Origin: Bacteroidota bacterium
GTDB lineage: Bacteria; Bacteroidota; Ignavibacteria; UBA10030; UBA8401
Length of the DNA stretch: 64,000 bases
Direction of reading: 5' to 3'
Assembly: GCA_021796215.1 (NCBI GenBank)
Contig: JAJYOK010000002.1
Span: forward strand, 124,001 to 188,000
Shown here: positions 46,667-55,599 of the stretch, one piece after another
Numbering within the stretch: position 1 is the stretch's first letter
Layout of the letters: every line of letters begins with the position of its first letter
The notes under the pieces: generated by a model
The model's input: only the letters and a program-made list of their open reading frames with translations
Told to the model about the DNA's origin: nothing
The model's database searches: none
Made by a program: the position numbers and the translations under genes

Positions 46667-47275
46667 TCAGAATTTGACTTGCGGTGCAGACTGTGCCTGT
46701 GCTTCTGCCTGGAAATATGCTTTCGGGCCGAAGCCGCCGAAGCCTGCAATGAAAGATGTTGGGAGAGTTTTGATTGACGTATTATATGCCTGCACGACTT
46801 CGTTGAATCGGCGGCGCTCCACTGCAATACGATTTTCCGTTCCTTCCAATTGCGCCTGAAGCTGCAAGAAGTTTTCGTTCGCTTTTAAGTTCGGGTAATT
46901 TTCCGAGACGGCCATCAAACGCGTTAATGCCGAAGTCAATTCTCCCTGCGCTTTTTCAAACATTTGGAATGACTGCGGATTCTTCAGCACTTCGGGAGAA
47001 ATGACCATCTGCCCGACTTTTGCGCGGGCATTTGTCACTTCTTCCAGCGTTTGCTGCTCGTGCTTTGCATAACCTTTGACTGTCTCGACAAGATTGGGAA
47101 TAAGGTCGTACCGCCGCTGATATTGATTTTCAACTTGAGCCCAGGCACCGGTAACTCCCTGATCCAATGCAACTAATTTGTTGTACGTGGAAACGCCCCA
47201 GCCGATTACTATGACTGCGATAAGAAGAATTCCTCCCAACACTGAAAGCGTAATAATTAAGCCTTTAGATTTCAT
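46667..47275 (-). CDS. lemA: LemA-family membrane protein
   Basis: 202 residues with one N-terminal membrane helix and a long helical domain: VENQYQRRYDLIPNLVETVKGYAKHE and AVSENYPNLKANENFLQLQ are the family marks. LemA-TPM pairs are common in Bacteroidota. It is the first gene of the pair. Confidence 0.93.
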   Translation of the reverse strand: MKSKGLIITLSVLGGILLIAVIVIGWGVSTYNKLVALDQGVTGAWAQVENQYQRRYDLIPNLVETVKGYAKHEQQTLEEVTNARAKVGQMVISPEVLKNPQSFQMFEKAQGELTSALTRLMAVSENYPNLKANENFLQLQAQLEGTENRIAVERRRFNEVVQAYNTSIKTLPTSFIAGFGGFGPKAYFQAEAQAQSAPQVKF

Positions 47276-47350
47276 ACTATGCGCCTTTGGAAATTGGTGA
47301 ATTTTTTAGAAATGTCTGCAGAAAGGTAAGGAATGGCGGGCAGAAAAACA

Positions 47351-47397
47351 AGACTTCAATAGCTATCCAATAGCTTGAAGCAGTCAGATAGCTATCA
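47351..47397. repeat. Degenerate short-word inverted tract C (AGCTAT words)
   Basis: A run of CTTCAATAGCTATCC, AATAGCTTGAAG and GATAGCTATC words; the outer CTTCAA/TTGAAG and the palindrome GATAGCTATC allow hairpins. Between lemA and the acyl-CoA dehydrogenase gene. Confidence 0.45.
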
Positions 47398-47404
47398 TTT
47401 CATT

Positions 47405-48544
47405 TTACTTCAACAAATCACGTGAAATAACGACACGCTGAATTTCCGATGTCCCTTCGTAAATCTCGGTGATTTTTGCATCGCGGAGATACCGCTCAAC
47501 GTTGTATTCTCGAATATAACCATAACCGCCGTGTATTTGAATGGCTTCCAGCGCAGCTCGAACTGCTGTTTTTGAAGTAAACAATTTCGCCATTGCGGCA
47601 TGCTTTGAAAATTTCTGCCCGGCGTCCTTCATCATTGCAGCCTGAAGGGTGAGCAATCGCGCAGATTCAATTTCCGTCGCCATGTCGGCAATTTTAAATT
47701 GAATCGCTTGCAACTCTGCGATCGGCCTGTCAAACGCTTTCCGTTCTTTGGAATACTTAATTGAAGCATCAAGACATGCTTGCGCAATTCCTAACGCTTG
47801 CGCGGCAATACCGATTCTCCCGCCGTCGAGCGTCTTCATCGCAAACCTGAAGCCGAATCCTTCGTCGCCGATTCTGTTTACAGCCGGCACGCGCACATCC
47901 TGAAATGAAAGTGAAACCGTATCCGAGCTGCGAATGCCAAGCTTGCGCTCTTTTTTCCCCGGCGCGAATCCCGGCATTCCTTTTTCAACAATGAACGTGC
48001 TGATGCCGTGCGCACCTTTCGACGGATCAGTCGCCGCCATGACGAGCACAACATCGGCGTTGTAGCCGTTCGTGATCCAGTTTTTGATTCCGTTCAGAAT
48101 ATAAAAGTCGCCGTCGCGCACGGCGAGCGTGTGCTGATTCGTCGCATCGCTTCCTGCTTCCGGCTCTGAAAGCGCAAACGCGCCGAGTAATTTTCCCTGC
48201 GCAAGCGGAACTAAATATTTCTGTTTCTGCTCTTCCGTTCCGTACGCTTCAATGCCGTAACAAACGAGTGAGTTGTTCACAGACATGATCACACCGACTG
48301 AAGCATCAACGCGCGAAATTTCTTCCATCGCCAGCGCATAGCTCACCGTATCCAATCCGGCGCCGCCGTGCTGTTCCGGCACCATCATTCCCATGAAACC
48401 GAGTTCGCCTAATTTCTTTATCGCTTCATGAGGAAATTCTTCTTTTGCATCGCGTTCTTCTGCGGTCGGCGCCAATTCATCAACAGCAAATTGCCGCGCA
48501 GTTTCGCGGGTCATCTTTTGCGTTTCGGAAAGTTCGAAGTTCAT
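47405..48544 (-). CDS. Acyl-CoA dehydrogenase
   Basis: 379 residues from the ATG at 48544. Standard short/medium-chain fold: FALSEPEAGSDA, WITNG, IAAQALGIAQA, and the catalytic Glu in YEGTSEIQRVV near the C-terminus. It oxidises acyl-CoA to enoyl-CoA with FAD. It probably belonged with hbd and thiolase, now separated from them by the restriction-modification genes. Confidence 0.94.
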   Translation of the reverse strand: MNFELSETQKMTRETARQFAVDELAPTAEERDAKEEFPHEAIKKLGELGFMGMMVPEQHGGAGLDTVSYALAMEEISRVDASVGVIMSVNNSLVCYGIEAYGTEEQKQKYLVPLAQGKLLGAFALSEPEAGSDATNQHTLAVRDGDFYILNGIKNWITNGYNADVVLVMAATDPSKGAHGISTFIVEKGMPGFAPGKKERKLGIRSSDTVSLSFQDVRVPAVNRIGDEGFGFRFAMKTLDGGRIGIAAQALGIAQACLDASIKYSKERKAFDRPIAELQAIQFKIADMATEIESARLLTLQAAMMKDAGQKFSKHAAMAKLFTSKTAVRAALEAIQIHGGYGYIREYNVERYLRDAKITEIYEGTSEIQRVVISRDLLK

Positions 48545-48601
48545 AGTCCTCACTTATGTTTGAAGTGTGCATTTAAGGTGTACTATATTGTGGAGTACAC
48601 G

Positions 48602-49435
48602 TTATTTTAGGCTTGTTTGAAAAACTAAAAAGGGACCATTCAAAGGATGTTTAAGCGTAAAGTCTTTTAGCGATGCAAAGTTTCTCTGTTTTAATTCCAA
48701 CTTCATGTTTGAGAATAACTTTTCTTTTGCGACTTCGTCATAACAAGGCAAAAGAAAGTTTATTGTGTTATTTAATATTTCCGGAAACAGCTTATCGTTA
48801 AGAAGGTTACCCTCTTTCTTTACTTCGGTCATTATTCTAAAACGAAGCTTTACCGAAGCTTTTTCTATGTTCCTTACTTTACTGAAGTTACCTTGCTGTG
48901 AAAAGATTGTAAGAAGTGTTTTCTTTATGTCTTCTGAAAGTTGAATATCGCTTTGCTTCAACCGCTCTTCTAAGACTTGTCCAAAAGACTGACTGATAAG
49001 ATTTTCTATCGGCGTCGTTTCAAAAAAACTTCCGTGAACTAGACAAACTTTGACTTTTGTTTTCTTTCTGCCTCTCACCAAATAAAAAACATCTCTTACA
49101 GGAAGTGAATAAACGTCATCTCCCGCTTTCTCCATTTGTTCTTTGATAATGCTATTCTCGCCTTGAATGATTTTCGAAATTTCTTTTGTTCTTGAAGGTA
49201 TTGTCGAATTAAACGACGAAACAGTGTATGAAACACTGTCTTTTAACTCGATTAATTCGCCGCCGGTGAGTTGAGAAGGTTGTGGATTGATCTTGATTGC
49301 TAAGTCGGGGAAAACACCGCTATTCACGCACGACAACAGCTTTTTGTCAAACGGAAATTTGTCGAGTTTTTTAATTTGCAGAAGCTTTTCTTTGCCGTCA
49401 AGCAAAGAGTCAAAAAATTTGTATATAGAATACAT
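48602..49435 (-). CDS. Putative type II restriction endonuclease
   Basis: 277 residues, not recognised by close family. A PD-(D/E)xK-like site is visible: FPD (Asp44) and, 18 residues on, ELK (Glu63, Lys65) in GELIELKDS. The gene starts one base after the stop of a DNA methyltransferase in the same direction, the usual layout of a type II system. It is clearly AT-rich: one 60-base row counted (48661-48720) has 32% G+C, against 55% in a row of the acyl-CoA dehydrogenase gene. Recognition site unknown. Confidence 0.75.
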   Translation of the reverse strand: MYSIYKFFDSLLDGKEKLLQIKKLDKFPFDKKLLSCVNSGVFPDLAIKINPQPSQLTGGELIELKDSVSYTVSSFNSTIPSRTKEISKIIQGENSIIKEQMEKAGDDVYSLPVRDVFYLVRGRKKTKVKVCLVHGSFFETTPIENLISQSFGQVLEERLKQSDIQLSEDIKKTLLTIFSQQGNFSKVRNIEKASVKLRFRIMTEVKKEGNLLNDKLFPEILNNTINFLLPCYDEVAKEKLFSNMKLELKQRNFASLKDFTLKHPLNGPFLVFQTSLK

Positions 49436-49436
49436 T

Positions 49437-50357
49437 TTATTCCGAGAATAAGTTTAAAGTTGAACTGCCTTTTTTTGATGAAAAATATTCTTTGACTGAT
49501 CCCCAAATCTCTTTCAAGTTTTCCGTGTTAATGTAATCCTTATAATATTTATTTATCGAATCAGCTTCTCTGATAGCTTTCAATCTTTTTTCAATACATT
49601 TTGCGTTTTCAGGATCAATTTCAAGCCCAATAGACTTCCTTCCCAATTGTTCCGCAACGACCAACGTTGTCCCTGTTCCTGCAAATGGATCAAAAACTAC
49701 ATCTCCAACATTTGAAGAAGAAAGAATGATGCGAAGCAGAAGAGCAATCGGAGATTGTTGTTTATGAAACCGCGCGCCATCTGATGTTCGTAGCGCTTCA
49801 TCGCCAGCAAAATAGCCGGATGTTAATTCTCGGATGTCATCCCAAACATCAGTCACGTAAATACCATTTTCTCTTTCAAATTTATAATTGGCAGGAAGCG
49901 GCGGCGAAATTCTCAATTTGTTAAACACGCGAGGCGGAACATTTTTTGTAGCAAAAACAATTATTTGATAATGCTTGCCATACTTATAATTGCTTGGCAC
50001 TGCTGAGGTTTTTTTCTTCCATATAATTAAGTTCTGAAATGTCCAGCCGGCATCACGCAAACACTGAAGGACTTGCTCTGTGTTTTTTTCTCTCTGCATA
50101 AAATAAATTGCCCCCCCATCAGAGGTCACATCGTAGATTCCTTTGCACGTCTCCAACATTAATTGCCAATAGTGTTCATCCGGCAAATCGTCATCAAAAT
50201 AATTGTAATCCTTATTTTGATTAAACGGAGGATCAAGAAATGTCAAATCAACTTTCTCACCGAATAATCGCCGAGAAAGTAAATCAATAGAATCGGAATT
50301 TATTATTTTCCAACCTGCCTGCCGGTAGGCTGATTCATTTCGCTTGCTCATACTCAT
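49437..50357 (-). CDS. DNA N4/N6-amino methyltransferase (beta class) of a type II system
   Basis: 306 residues. Motif IV DPPF ([10 protein letters not shown]) precedes motif I ([26 protein letters not shown]), the beta-class order. The first about 15 residues, including AYRQAG, are not part of the family fold and are encoded through a palindromic element at 50314-50330; the start at 50357 overlaps hbd by 23 bases. A counted row (50161-50220) is 32% G+C. It should protect the site cut by the neighbouring nuclease. Confidence 0.9.
   Translation of the reverse strand: MSMSKRNESAYRQAGWKIINSDSIDLLSRRLFGEKVDLTFLDPPFNQNKDYNYFDDDLPDEHYWQLMLETCKGIYDVTSDGGAIYFMQREKNTEQVLQCLRDAGWTFQNLIIWKKKTSAVPSNYKYGKHYQIIVFATKNVPPRVFNKLRISPPLPANYKFERENGIYVTDVWDDIRELTSGYFAGDEALRTSDGARFHKQQSPIALLLRIILSSSNVGDVVFDPFAGTGTTLVVAEQLGRKSIGLEIDPENAKCIEKRLKAIREADSINKYYKDYINTENLKEIWGSVKEYFSSKKGSSTLNLFSE
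50314..50330. repeat. Short palindromic element inside the methyltransferase 5' end
   Basis: CCTGCCTGCCGGTAGGC: the core GCCTGCCGGTAGGC is an imperfect palindrome centred on CCGG. Similar GC-rich palindromes are common as dispersed repeats in environmental genomes; copy number cannot be judged from this window. Confidence 0.4.
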
Positions 50358-51198
50358 AAAATCCTTTGCCGGTTTTTCTTCCTAAATGCCCGGCGGCAAC
50401 CATTTTTTTCAACAACGGGCACGGACGATATTTCGAATCGCCAAGTCCTTCGTGAAGTACGTTCATAATGGAAAGACACACATCAAGCCCGATGAAATCC
50501 GCCAACGTCAGCGGTCCCATCGGATGATTCATGCCGAGTTTCATCACCGTGTCAATCGCTTCCGGTTTTGCCACACCTTCCATCACGCAATACATCGCTT
50601 CGTTTAACATCGGCAGCAAAATTCGATTTGAAATAAAGCCGGGATAATCGTTCACTTCAACGGCAATTTTTTCGAGCGACTCGCTTGCCGCTTTCACTGT
50701 GTTGAACGTCGCATCCGATGTTGCAAGTCCGCGGATAATTTCCACCAACTTCATCACCGGCACCGGATTCATAAAATGCATTCCGATCACTTGTTGCGGG
50801 CGCTTCGTCACCGCTGCAATTTCCGTGAGCGAAATTGACGAGGTGTTTGAAGCAAGAATTGCTTCTGCCGGCGCATTGATGTCAATCGTTCTGAAAATAT
50901 CGAACTTAATATGTTTATTTTCCGTTGCCGCTTCAACCACAAGGTGGGCAGACTTGACGGCTTCGGCAAGCGAAAGCGACGAGGAGATGCGACTCAGTGT
51001 TTGCTGCTTTGCATCTTCATTCAACACGCCTTTTTTGATTTGCCGGTCAAGGTTGGACTGAATATTTTTTAAGCCGCGGCCAACGAATTCCTGTTTCACA
51101 TCGTTGAGCACAACATTGTAACCATATTGTGCGAACACATGAGCAATGCCATTGCCCATTGTTCCGGCGCCGATGACAGTGATGTTTTTGATGTTCAT
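50335..51198 (-). CDS. hbd: 3-hydroxybutyryl-CoA (3-hydroxyacyl-CoA) dehydrogenase
   Basis: 287 residues from the ATG at 51198 (AGGGAA upstream). NAD motif [19 protein letters not shown], catalytic His in [17 protein letters not shown], and [12 protein letters not shown]. It oxidises or forms 3-hydroxyacyl-CoA, acting between enoyl-CoA hydratase and thiolase; no hydratase gene is in the window. Confidence 0.95.
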   Translation of the reverse strand: MNIKNITVIGAGTMGNGIAHVFAQYGYNVVLNDVKQEFVGRGLKNIQSNLDRQIKKGVLNEDAKQQTLSRISSSLSLAEAVKSAHLVVEAATENKHIKFDIFRTIDINAPAEAILASNTSSISLTEIAAVTKRPQQVIGMHFMNPVPVMKLVEIIRGLATSDATFNTVKAASESLEKIAVEVNDYPGFISNRILLPMLNEAMYCVMEGVAKPEAIDTVMKLGMNHPMGPLTLADFIGLDVCLSIMNVLHEGLGDSKYRPCPLLKKMVAAGHLGRKTGKGFYEYEQAK

Positions 51199-51210
51199 GG
51201 TTTTCCCTGT

Positions 51211-51270
51211 TTCGAGGTTCATGGTTCGTAGGTTAAGGGTTCAACCTTCTATCTTTCATTTTCCATCTTA
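51211..51270. repeat. Degenerate short-word tract D (GGTTC and CATTTTCC words)
   Basis: GAGGTTC, ATGGTTC, GTAGGTTAAGGGTTC follow each other, then AACCTTC, TATCTTTC, ATTTTCC, ATCTT. AGGTTAAGGGTTCAACCT includes a 5-base inverted pair. Between the thiolase and hbd genes. Confidence 0.45.
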
Positions 51271-52446
51271 CAACGCTTCTACAATCATTCCGCTTGCTTC
51301 GCCGCCGCCGATACAAATTGCCGCCAGACCATACCGCAGACTGCGCTGTTTCAACGCGTGAAGCAGCGTCACAACGATCCGTGCGCCGCTCGCTCCGATT
51401 GGATGTCCGAGTGCAACTGCGCCGCCGTTGACGTTCACTTTGTTCACATCAATGTTCAGAGTTTTATTCACAGCAAGAGCGACAACAGCAAACGCTTCGT
51501 TGATTTCAAATAAATCAATTTGCAATTGCGTCATGTTCGCTTTCTTCAGAACTTTTGGAATAACATCGGCGGGAGCTGTTGTAAACCACTCCGGTTTCTT
51601 TGCCGCAGACGCTGAAGCGTGAATTTTCGCCAGCGGTTTAAGTCCGAGAGACTTTGCTTTCGCCGCCGACATCACAACAACCGCCGCCGCGCCGTCATTG
51701 ATCTTTGAAGAATTTGCCGCCGTGACTGTTCCATCTTTTTGGAACGCAGGGCGAAGTGTTGGAATTTTTTCGAAGTTGGTTTTCTTCGGCTCTTCATCTT
51801 CAGCAACGATAACGTCATCCTTATTTTTCTGTGGAATGCGGACAGAAATAATTTCTTCAGAAAACCGTCCCGACTTTTGCGATCCCTGCGCGCGTTTGTA
51901 ACTCAAAATAGAAAATTCATCCTGCGCTTCACGAGGCACTGCACATTCTTTCGAACACAACTCAGCGGCAACTCCCATATGATAGTTGTTATACACATCC
52001 CACAACCCGTCTTTCACCATCGAATCTACCAGCTCGCCGTTGCCCATGCGATAACCAGTGCGGGCTTTTTCCAAAAGATACGGTGCATTCGACATGCTTT
52101 CCATTCCGCCGGCAACAACAATTTCCGCATCGCCCAACTGAATCGCCTGCGATGCGAGCATAATTGCTTTCATGCCGGAGCCGCACACTTTGTTGATCGT
52201 CATACATTCGACAGACGGAGGAAGTCCGGCAAAGATCGCGGCTTGACGCGCCGGCGCTTGTCCTTCTCCGGCAGTGAGCACATTCCCCATGATAACTTCA
52301 TCAACTGATTCTTTTGAAACGTTTGCGCGGCGCAGTGCTTCGTCAATAACGATGGCACCCAACTTTGGAGCAGTCAATGCGCTGAGACTTCCGCCGAAAG
52401 ATCCGATCGGCGTTCGGCATGCACCAACAATGACAACTTCATTCAT
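51268..52446 (-). CDS. Acetyl-CoA C-acetyltransferase (thiolase)
   Basis: 392 residues. Active Cys in INKVCGSGMKA (about 88), His in GGAVALGHPIGASGAR and the second Cys in CIGGGEASGMI. Degradative or biosynthetic direction cannot be told. With hbd and the acyl-CoA dehydrogenase it fits short-chain acyl-CoA oxidation or polymer/acid formation. Confidence 0.95.
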   Translation of the reverse strand: MNEVVIVGACRTPIGSFGGSLSALTAPKLGAIVIDEALRRANVSKESVDEVIMGNVLTAGEGQAPARQAAIFAGLPPSVECMTINKVCGSGMKAIMLASQAIQLGDAEIVVAGGMESMSNAPYLLEKARTGYRMGNGELVDSMVKDGLWDVYNNYHMGVAAELCSKECAVPREAQDEFSILSYKRAQGSQKSGRFSEEIISVRIPQKNKDDVIVAEDEEPKKTNFEKIPTLRPAFQKDGTVTAANSSKINDGAAAVVVMSAAKAKSLGLKPLAKIHASASAAKKPEWFTTAPADVIPKVLKKANMTQLQIDLFEINEAFAVVALAVNKTLNIDVNKVNVNGGAVALGHPIGASGARIVVTLLHALKQRSLRYGLAAICIGGGEASGMIVEAL

Positions 52447-52506
52447 AGCTTCGCTCCTTTTTGTTGTCGGAAGGTACGAGAGAATGATTGAAAATGCAAA
52501 GTCCGA

Positions 52507-53388
52507 TTACTTCACAACGACGTCAGCGTGCCGCTCAATCGCTTTAATCATTGCCGAATAATCTTCTTTCCCAAAACCTAAAGAAACCGCTTCGGAAAAA
52601 ACCCGCTGAGCGGCTTCTGTCCCTTCTAAAGGAACGTTAAGTTTTTTTCCAGCATCAAGTATGAGATTTACATCTTTCAACATGTGCTCGACAATAAAGC
52701 GCGGAGTAAATTGGCGCGCGACGATTGTTTTTCCTTTGGTTTGATACATCGGTGCATTCATCGAAGAATTTCCGATGATTTCCAAAAGAACTGAAGGCGC
52801 AATGCCGGCTTTTGTTCCCATGACCAATGATTGTGCAAGCGTGTTCATCATTCCGGCTATGAACGTGTTGCACAATAATTTTGTATATGATGCAAGCTCT
52901 GCCCGTTCGAAACGCCACATCCGGCTTCCCAAAATCTTCAACATCGGTTCGACACGGGCTATAAGGCGCTCGGGACCACCGGGAAAAATCAACAGCGTGC
53001 CTTCAGCGGCTTGAGGAACGCTCCCAAGCACCGGAGAGTGTAGAAAATATTTTCCGTTTGATTCGTATAGCGCAGCTAGCTTTTGTGTTGTCTCAGGAGA
53101 AACCGTGCTCATGTCAACATGAATTCCGCCTGCCGGCAATCCGTGCAGAATTCCGTCCGCGCCGCTCGCACATTTTTCGAGAACTTCCGAATTGGAAATC
53201 ATCGAAAAAACATACTCGGATTTTTCCGCTACTGCTTTTGGAGAATCACACCACACAACGCCGCGCTTTAACAGCGGCTGTGCTTTTTCTTTCGTCCGAT
53301 TGTAAACTGAAAGATGGTATCCCGCTGTCAGCAGACGTGTAGCGATGGGAAATCCCATCATACCAAGCCCGACAAAACCAATATTCAT
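52507..53388 (-). CDS. Beta-hydroxyacid dehydrogenase (3-hydroxyisobutyrate/glyoxylate reductase family)
   Basis: 293 residues from the ATG at 53388 (GAGG upstream). NAD(P) motif GFVGLGMMGFPIATRL, NRTKEKA, catalytic Lys in ASYTKLLCN and the family stretch GKEDYSAMIKAIE. It may reduce glyoxylate, succinic semialdehyde or a hydroxy acid. Confidence 0.9.
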   Translation of the reverse strand: MNIGFVGLGMMGFPIATRLLTAGYHLSVYNRTKEKAQPLLKRGVVWCDSPKAVAEKSEYVFSMISNSEVLEKCASGADGILHGLPAGGIHVDMSTVSPETTQKLAALYESNGKYFLHSPVLGSVPQAAEGTLLIFPGGPERLIARVEPMLKILGSRMWRFERAELASYTKLLCNTFIAGMMNTLAQSLVMGTKAGIAPSVLLEIIGNSSMNAPMYQTKGKTIVARQFTPRFIVEHMLKDVNLILDAGKKLNVPLEGTEAAQRVFSEAVSLGFGKEDYSAMIKAIERHADVVVK

Positions 53389-53423
53389 TTTATCCTCTTC
53401 ACTTCTCAATAAAAAAGGCGGGA

Positions 53424-53443
53424 ATAAAACCCGTGCAACGGGG
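53424..53443 (-). terminator. Terminator after mnmA
   Basis: CCCGT/ACGGG stem (53430-53434 with 53438-53442), three-base loop, followed by TTTTATT on the minus strand. Confidence 0.65.
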
Positions 53444-53497
53444 CTCTATACTTTTCAGCCAGAGACTGTTCAAACTGTGTCTGAGTAAGAATGCTCT

Positions 53498-54622
53498 TTA
53501 TACAAACGAATCAATGATCGCGCCGCCAACTACATCATCGCCTTCGTAAAAGACCGCCGATTGACCCGGCGTAATCGCCCGTTTCGGTTCTTCAAACTCA
53601 ACTTTCACGTGCCCTTCGCCTGTGCCATCGCCATCAAGCTGCGTGACGCTTGCCGTGTCGCCGGAATCTTTGTACCGAATTTTCACGGTCAAGCGCTTTC
53701 CTTCTTTTAAGTCGTCGTACTTTATGAGATTAAGTTTGCGCGCTACAAAAGCTCTCTTCAGCAATTCCTTTTCATGCCCGACGGTAATAACATTGTCCTG
53801 ATAATTAATTCCGGTAACGTACACAGGCTCGGGCAATGCGACACCGATTCCCTTCCGCTGTCCGACGGTATAAAACGGAAAACCACGATGCGTTCCGATA
53901 ACTTTTCCATCCATCACAATGTCGCCGCCGTTTACAGATTCTTCCAACTTCGGCAGTTTAAATTTCAAAAACCGCTCATAGTTATCATCTGTGATAAAAC
54001 AAATTTCGTAGCTCTCTCCCTTTGCCGCTGTCTTAAGTCCAAACCGATCAGCAAGTGCACGAGTTTCCGCTTTCGTCAACTCCGCAAGCGGGAACAATGT
54101 TCGGCTGAGCGATTCCTGAGTCAGTCCCCATAATGCATAAGATTGATCTTTGTGAACATCTTTTCCGCGTGAGATCACATAGCGATTTGTTGCTTCATCT
54201 TTCCGTACGCGGGCGTAATGGCCGGTGGCAATAAAATCCGCGCCCAACTTCACCCCTTTGCGAATCATCTCTTCCCATTTGATTTTCCGATTGCAGATCA
54301 CACACGGATTAGGCGTTCTGCCATGAAGATATTCATCAACAAAATCGTCAATCACCAGCTTGCCGAAAACTTCCGAGAAATCGAGAACATAATGCGGAAA
54401 GCCGAGTTTTGCCGCAACCATCCGCGCATCATTGATTCCGTCAAGCGAGCAGCAGCTCTTTGCGTTGTCAGGGCTTCCTCCTACATCATCATAATTAAAT
54501 GTCTTGATCGTTATGCCGATGACATTGTACCCCTGTTCCACGAGCAACGCCGCCGCTACGGAAGAATCCACCCCGCCGCTCATTCCCACAACGACAGTTG
54601 TTTTTTTCTTTTGAATTTCCAT
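53498..54622 (-). CDS. mnmA: tRNA-specific 2-thiouridylase MnmA
   Basis: 374 residues. PP-loop GMSGGVDSSVAAALL, catalytic Cys pair in NPCVICN and ESYEICFI, and a C-terminal beta-barrel. It adds sulfur to U34 of Lys, Glu and Gln tRNAs. Length normal. Confidence 0.97.
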   Translation of the reverse strand: MEIQKKKTTVVVGMSGGVDSSVAAALLVEQGYNVIGITIKTFNYDDVGGSPDNAKSCCSLDGINDARMVAAKLGFPHYVLDFSEVFGKLVIDDFVDEYLHGRTPNPCVICNRKIKWEEMIRKGVKLGADFIATGHYARVRKDEATNRYVISRGKDVHKDQSYALWGLTQESLSRTLFPLAELTKAETRALADRFGLKTAAKGESYEICFITDDNYERFLKFKLPKLEESVNGGDIVMDGKVIGTHRGFPFYTVGQRKGIGVALPEPVYVTGINYQDNVITVGHEKELLKRAFVARKLNLIKYDDLKEGKRLTVKIRYKDSGDTASVTQLDGDGTGEGHVKVEFEEPKRAITPGQSAVFYEGDDVVGGAIIDSFV

Positions 54623-54735
54623 AATGTTAAGATAAGAATCTCACAATGAATTCACAACGGCAGTTACTAAACACATTTTGCATTTAACGAAAATTCGTTT
54701 AATTTGACAGGACAAAATAATTTCGAGAAACATCT

Positions 54736-55545
54736 ATGACCGATTCTTTAATTGAAGCAGTAAAACAAACCGCTGAAATTCCCGGCTACGTCAAATACTA
54801 TTGGGGATATCAGTACAGGCTGGGTTTGGAAGCGCTGCATCCGTATCTCAGTCGTCTTGGTGCATTTGCTCCAGGAAAATCTGTGGCGGAAATCGGTTCG
54901 GCAGAAGGGGGCGTCCTCGCCGCTTTTGTAAAGAATGGTGCTTACTCCGGTTTGGGTACCGACATCGCGCAAGAACGTTTGGATTTTGGAGAAAGAATTG
55001 CAACGCTCGAAAGTCTCCCCATGACATTTGTGAACCACAATATCATGGCGGAGGAGCCTTTGCCAGAATGGATCGGAAAATTCGATTTAGTACTTCTGCG
55101 GGACGTTATTGAGCATCTTGATGATACGCAGCTCGCTTTGCAGAACATCAAGAAAATTATAAAACCCGGCGGGTATCTTTTTGTGACTTTTCCCCCGTAT
55201 CATTCTCCCTTCGGCGGACATCAGCACACGCTGGCAAGTCTTCCCGGAAAAATTCCTTACATCCATCTCTTGCCGGATTTTCTTTTCCATCCATTGATTG
55301 CGTCGGGCAGACCGGCAGACATTGAGGAAGTGAAACGCCTTCAGCATATAAAACTAACACCGAAGAAATTCATACACGCTGCCGAAAGCGCGGGTTTTCA
55401 AATCTCTCACGCGGATTATTATCTGCTGCGGCCGGTTTTCAAAATGAAGTTCGGGCTTCCCACAATTTCGCTTACCCCGTTGTCGAATCTCCCGTTAGTA
55501 AAATCATTCCTGAGTCTTGAAGCTGCATATCTTCTGAAAAAATAA
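54736..55545 (+). CDS. Class I SAM-dependent methyltransferase
   Basis: 269 residues. Motif I VAEIGSAEGGVLAAFVKNG with GLGTDIAQE (acidic end of beta-2), then LVLLRDVIEHLDD and KPGGYLFVTFPP. Substrate unknown. Divergent from mnmA; AACGAA/TTCGTT (54686-54699) forms an inverted repeat in the promoter region. Confidence 0.88.
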   Translation: MTDSLIEAVKQTAEIPGYVKYYWGYQYRLGLEALHPYLSRLGAFAPGKSVAEIGSAEGGVLAAFVKNGAYSGLGTDIAQERLDFGERIATLESLPMTFVNHNIMAEEPLPEWIGKFDLVLLRDVIEHLDDTQLALQNIKKIIKPGGYLFVTFPPYHSPFGGHQHTLASLPGKIPYIHLLPDFLFHPLIASGRPADIEEVKRLQHIKLTPKKFIHAAESAGFQISHADYYLLRPVFKMKFGLPTISLTPLSNLPLVKSFLSLEAAYLLKK

Positions 55546-55599
55546 TTGCGGGTGGCTTCAAATTTTGTAGAGCAATTCAAAATCGAAGTGAACTTCTTT

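Noticed and set aside
54704-54709. TTGACA upstream of the methyltransferase gene as a -35 box
   Set aside because: A -10 at the right distance would fall at 54727, only nine bases before the start codon, and there is no -10-like sequence there.
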